64,000 bases of DNA from contig NC_079877.1 of the NCBI RefSeq assembly GCF_029227915.1, positions 24,081,851-24,145,850 of the forward strand, read 5' to 3'. Positions 59,641 through 64,000 of the stretch are shown here, piece by piece. Within the stretch, counting starts at the first letter, position 1, and every line of letters starts with the position of its first letter. This stretch comes from Hydractinia symbiolongicarpus. Taxonomy: Eukaryota; Cnidaria; Hydrozoa; Anthoathecata; Hydractiniidae. The notes beneath the pieces were generated by a model, which saw only the letters and a list, made by a program, of their open reading frames with translations, was not told the DNA's origin and searched no databases. Both the position numbers and the translations under genes were made by a program.

Positions 59641-62600
59641 TTAAAAATTCATTTTTATTCTTTAAAAATTTATGAACAGGATTGTAGATTGAAGACTTAA
59701 AAGTTTTCCACATTCAAGATTTTGTGAATAAAAAATATTTATCGTACACTACCTGTACTTTAAACTACACAGAATACTTTGAAAAACTTTTCTGAATTTA
59801 GCTAAATCTTTAATAGAAAACAGGCAGAAATATTACCAGAAAAGAGGTAACCAAATTGTCATCTAATATAAATCAGTATATGGTACTAACCATGTTTATT
59901 ACAGATTAACAGACAGATTAACAAAAACTCTTTATGGTTGTTTTCTTATGACTCTGTCAAAGAAAGAGTATATGTTATTGGTCCGTTACCATTGCATTTA
60001 CCTGAAGCAATTAAACGAATCCAATTACTTAAAACATTTTTTGCCAAACATATGACTGATTGTTTTTAAGAAAAGAACAGTTGAATTAAAGCACAGGAGA
60101 AATGTCACTATCTTCTAGAATTTTTCTTATTCACATTATTTTGTTCTGCCTTCAGACATTACCTTAAGGCGCTAGGCCTTCATAACCTTGCATTCAGATC
60201 ATGCTTTTTCATACATGTATATATAAAAAACAATTATTGGCATATAAAAAATGGAAAAAGTAAATTAGATTCCTTCCTCAGATAAACATTTTCTACAGGA
60301 TGTGGTTTTGTTCCTTGTGTAACGCACTAATTTCGAGATATTTCCTTTTTCTTTTGCATTTTTGCCATTTCAACACTTTTAAAAGCCGCATCGTAAAAAC
60401 ATAAAAACTTAAACGAAATATATTTATCCACATGTTACACATTACTCAAGTAGAAAATGATTATAAACAGTCGAACTTCTATAGAATTCTAATAAATATC
60501 TCTGACGAAGAATGGAAAAATTTTTGGAGCTAGGATTAATTAGTTTTATGTTTCTCTATAGCCCTGCAATTAATGAAATTTGATGGTTATGTTTGACAAA
60601 AGGCGTACAAAACTGAGGACGTTAACAACTTATGGGTCATTGGCAAGTCATAAAACAAAGTCTTTCCAAGTTTACTGCTAACTTATGCAACAATACATAG
60701 ATAGCAGACTAGGTAGAATATTACCAGTTGTACCTGACGTAAATAAAACCACTTAGCAGCGATGACAATGTTTTTTCACCAACATATCGACAATTGAACT
60801 TTTTTTATTTTTACTATACGTTAGTAAGTAGCTCACAAAACGTAATTACAAGGCCTTAACTAATAACAACGATTACATGATGTTATACTGAAGTAAAGAT
60901 GTCAGCCAAATATCTCACCATTTGAGCCAAAATGTTTTTATGGTTCCATAAAAACATTTTTGGGAATTAGAACAACCATTTAACAATATACCATGGAATG
61001 TGAGAGAAATGTTGAAATTGTTTAGTGAATGAATTAAATTGCACCAGAACAAAGATGAAATAAATTGTCCTGAGAAAGATTGATGACATTCTATGACAAT
61101 TTATTTTTATCTTGAAGAAATATTTAATATGCAAGAACGACAGAAATTTTTCATTCATTCTTTTTTCTTCATATGAATTCTTTCTTTGTCTCCAACTCCA
61201 GCTGTAATGAATGGTCCAGTGCGTTTGCACATTATATAATAAAAATAGAAAATAACAATAAAATTATAGATAAATTATATATATTATTTTACTTTGCTTG
61301 GTCTTACTAAATAAGGTTTCTTTAAAAATCTGATTTATGTTTATTAGATAGACACGGTTAGGGAAAATTAACTTTTACGAAAAAAGAATTATTATCTGTT
61401 GTTACTCATCAAGAAAAAATAAGAACTAAATTGGCCAGTATATAACTCACCAAAAATAGTCACATCACAGAATCTAATCAATCTTTTATACAACGAATTC
61501 TTTTGAGTATTAACGTCATGATCGTATTTTAACAAAAAATTTGCCAAGCATAATTGTATCTTTTTTTAGTTGAAAAAGCAATAGTTCATTTTAGATTTGT
61601 GTGCAATTGTTGACCTATTCATTCGTTTCTTAAATATTCCTAGTTAAGGGAATTCGTAACAAAGAATGGTTATTTCAGTTTGTTGACTCTAATTTTTGCA
61701 TATAAAGTTAGCAAGTTATAAATTAAATCACAAATAACACAAAGTTCCACAACATTTAAATCATTAGCCAAAAAGCAAATGACATTTATTATCTTTTTAA
61801 GTGACCTTTCTGTTCATGCCCGTTTTTTCACAAAACTGGCAAGTCCCTACTCACAAATTTTGATGGAATGCTTGGACAGGACAACTATTAATTTGGTTTA
61901 AGAATAAAAAGTTTTATTTATTTATTGATGTAAATACAACAGCAGTGCAAATTCAAAAGCTGTTTAATCAACATATAGGAAAATTAAATTTGAATCAGTA
62001 TTTGAGTAAAAAGTAAGTGTTTACGTTCGAGAGACGTCGCAATTATGTTCACAAAACATTGCATTACACAGTGACGAACGTAGCAATTTATGTATTTGAT
62101 ATACGATGCTAAAACTACATAGTCAGTGTTTAGAAAGCCTTTTTGAGTTGCCCTGAACTGTAAAAATACTATTTGTGACCCATAAAGCGGGAAAACATAT
62201 GTTTTGGCTAACTAGGTAAATTTTACTTTCAAACGTGCGCTACTTTGCACCCCTGAATTAACTGCATGTACTCCCTTCACAAGTAAAATTTTGAAGATGA
62301 CCAGCCTAAAAAAATACTTGTACTACTAGATAGAGAGGATGGAAATGTTGCATTATATATGCCTATATTTGTTAAAGAATTGTTAAAAGATAATCGGAGT
62401 ATGGTACCGAGAAAGTACGTGGTGTTTCCTCGCAAAGATAGTTTGTCTTGAAAATATTTTATTACAATTTATTTTACCCTCGAATCTTGTTTTAGTGAGG
62501 TTGCAAATAACGTTAAAAAAAGGAACAATAAACCTACTATAATTCAGGTTACAGAAACAGGAACAACGGGTCACGAAAGGAAGTGATGGAGTTAACATTG

Positions 62601-64000
62601 TAATACGTCAAAGATAAGTGGCACTAATTAAATCTTTAAAACACTGAAACAAGCACGGTATCGTATGTGATATACATTACAACCTCAACAGGTAAAGATT
62701 TGACTCTCATTATCTTCTTATCGGACGCTTCTGTGTTCTTAACCCCCCTTTACTTCTGCTTCCCATTTTAAACGAAAAATGACACATTTTGATCAGACTA
62801 AGATTTAGCCTATTTTGATTGAACCGTTTAACAAATTCCCTTAGAGCATGCCCGCCAAAAAACAAAGAAGGATATTTTTATACTAGAAACAACTTTTGAA
62901 TGGCAACCACAACAACAAAAACTAACAGTCTAAAACTTTATTTGAATGTTGCCCCCAAGAATTACCTGCAAAAAATTCACATTCCCTGTCACCAATGAAA
63001 TTACTTTAATCTTTCCCATAATTCCAGGCCAACGATGTTTCCACATATCTGAGGAGCCTCTAACAAACAACAATTTTTCCTATGAAAGAGACCTCTTAAC
63101 ATCTTTGAGCGATTATATAATTAAACTTTGCTAACCTTTGACTCCAGAAATTTAGGAAGAATGTTCGGACAGGATATCGGATATTTTTGCCAAATATTAT
63201 CTGATTCCTTATTGTTTAGCGTTAATGAAAATTCAGTACAAAATCAAAAGTTCTTTTTATCAATATATAACCAATTAAACTTTGACTTCACATTTGAAAG
63301 CAAAAATTACGGTGTGCACAATTTTAATATTCAACCACGGAATAAGATTAAAGATATACTTAACCAAAAACTTACTTAGCTACTTACTATCTATATGAGA
63401 CAATTTGTTTATATAAAGTATTAAACACAGCACGTAGCAGTATAAATTTAACACTAAACATGTTTATAGTAGATTCTCACAAAATGTTTAGTTTTTTCTG
63501 CACTTTAATTGTTAAAAAGCCATGTTCTTCTGACTCTGGTTAAAAAAGATAATTGTCATACTCCATTGTAAATGTAATTACGTGAGCAACGTAAACGATA
63601 CCAATTATATGGGGTCTAGCTTGAAAGTTTTTTTGCCAAACGTTTAGACTGATTGCAATCATGGCTGTCTTGGTTTTTCAACAAACATGAAAGAAAGTTG
63701 AACGTGGTCTAAACGTCACTATGTTCTTTATCTGAGGATTTTAGTTTTTTCACTCTTCTTTTCCACTACGGCATCCACATTTTCAGTTCCATTTTTCAGT
63801 AAATGTGATATTATTCCAAATAAAATTAATTACCCGTAAAAGAGTAATGACTTGTTTATTTGTGTTTTCTCTTTGCTTCTTTGCTTCGCATTTGAAAATA
63901 TCCCTTTTTAAAGTCACTCATGTCTCCTTCTCCCGTTTTGTATATGGTTTCTTTTTATCAAGTTGTTTAGGTAAAAAGGGTCTAAGTGACAGATTAGAAG
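59640..64000. repeat. Right arm of the large inverted repeat (cut by window end)
   Basis: Reverse-complement copy of 51735-57540, shortened by deletions relative to the left arm. Frames that are open in one arm (55641-55847 and its partner 60967-61230) carry frame changes between arms, so I treat both as non-coding. No other feature is supported. Confidence 0.8.

Overview
This is an AT-rich animal genomic window with spliced genes and many short inverted-repeat and LINE relics. The gene content (SAP130-like, B3GALT6, FBXO36, USF) is metazoan. The base composition, compact introns and LINE/MITE load suggest a cnidarian, probably a hydrozoan, but the sequence alone does not fix the species.

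Left part (1-17.1 kb) holds four conserved single-copy genes. A SAP130-like Sin3/HDAC-complex subunit runs on the minus strand and its 3' part lies outside the window. Head-to-head with it is a two-exon B3GALT6 (4372-6437, +), an enzyme of the glycosaminoglycan linker. A single-exon FBXO36 (8252-8797, -) is head-to-head with a six-exon USF bHLH-zipper transcription factor (9331-17078, +). All splice phases of USF, B3GALT6 and the SAP130-like exons chain cleanly. Introns carry mobile DNA: a MITE in B3GALT6; in USF a dead LINE enclosed by 42-bp terminal inverted repeats, a hAT-like MITE and a 47-bp-arm hairpin.

Middle (17.1-21.2 kb) is a graveyard: a broken THAP-domain gene (+) lies tail-to-tail with a broken SWIM/YqaJ-type gene (-).

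Right part (21.2-51.1 kb) is a young, expanding cluster of isopenicillin-N-synthase-like 2-oxoglutarate/Fe(II) dioxygenases. Five copies are intact (A +, B -, C -, D +, E -), each 325 aa, in two coding exons of exactly 675 and 303 bp. A sixth is dead (F, +), and there are truncated 3' ends and one probable 3'-flank relic. B, C and E sit in near-identical segmental duplications of about 3.5-4 kb. Four copies (B-E) share a core promoter with a CRE-type octamer 12 bp from a TATA box, followed by a 5'-UTR exon. E carries a short A-like patch, which looks like gene conversion.

Far right (36.9-64 kb) is mostly non-coding duplicated DNA. A block of about 7.5 kb (36.7-44.6 kb) recurs at 51.0-58.5 kb, and much of the second copy recurs inverted at 59.6-64.0 kb, so the window ends inside a very large inverted repeat. 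These blocks contain several paired inverted-repeat elements with a shared GGACAGGA-type end. The main biological novelty is the dioxygenase cluster and the duplication machinery around it; its substrate cannot be read from sequence.
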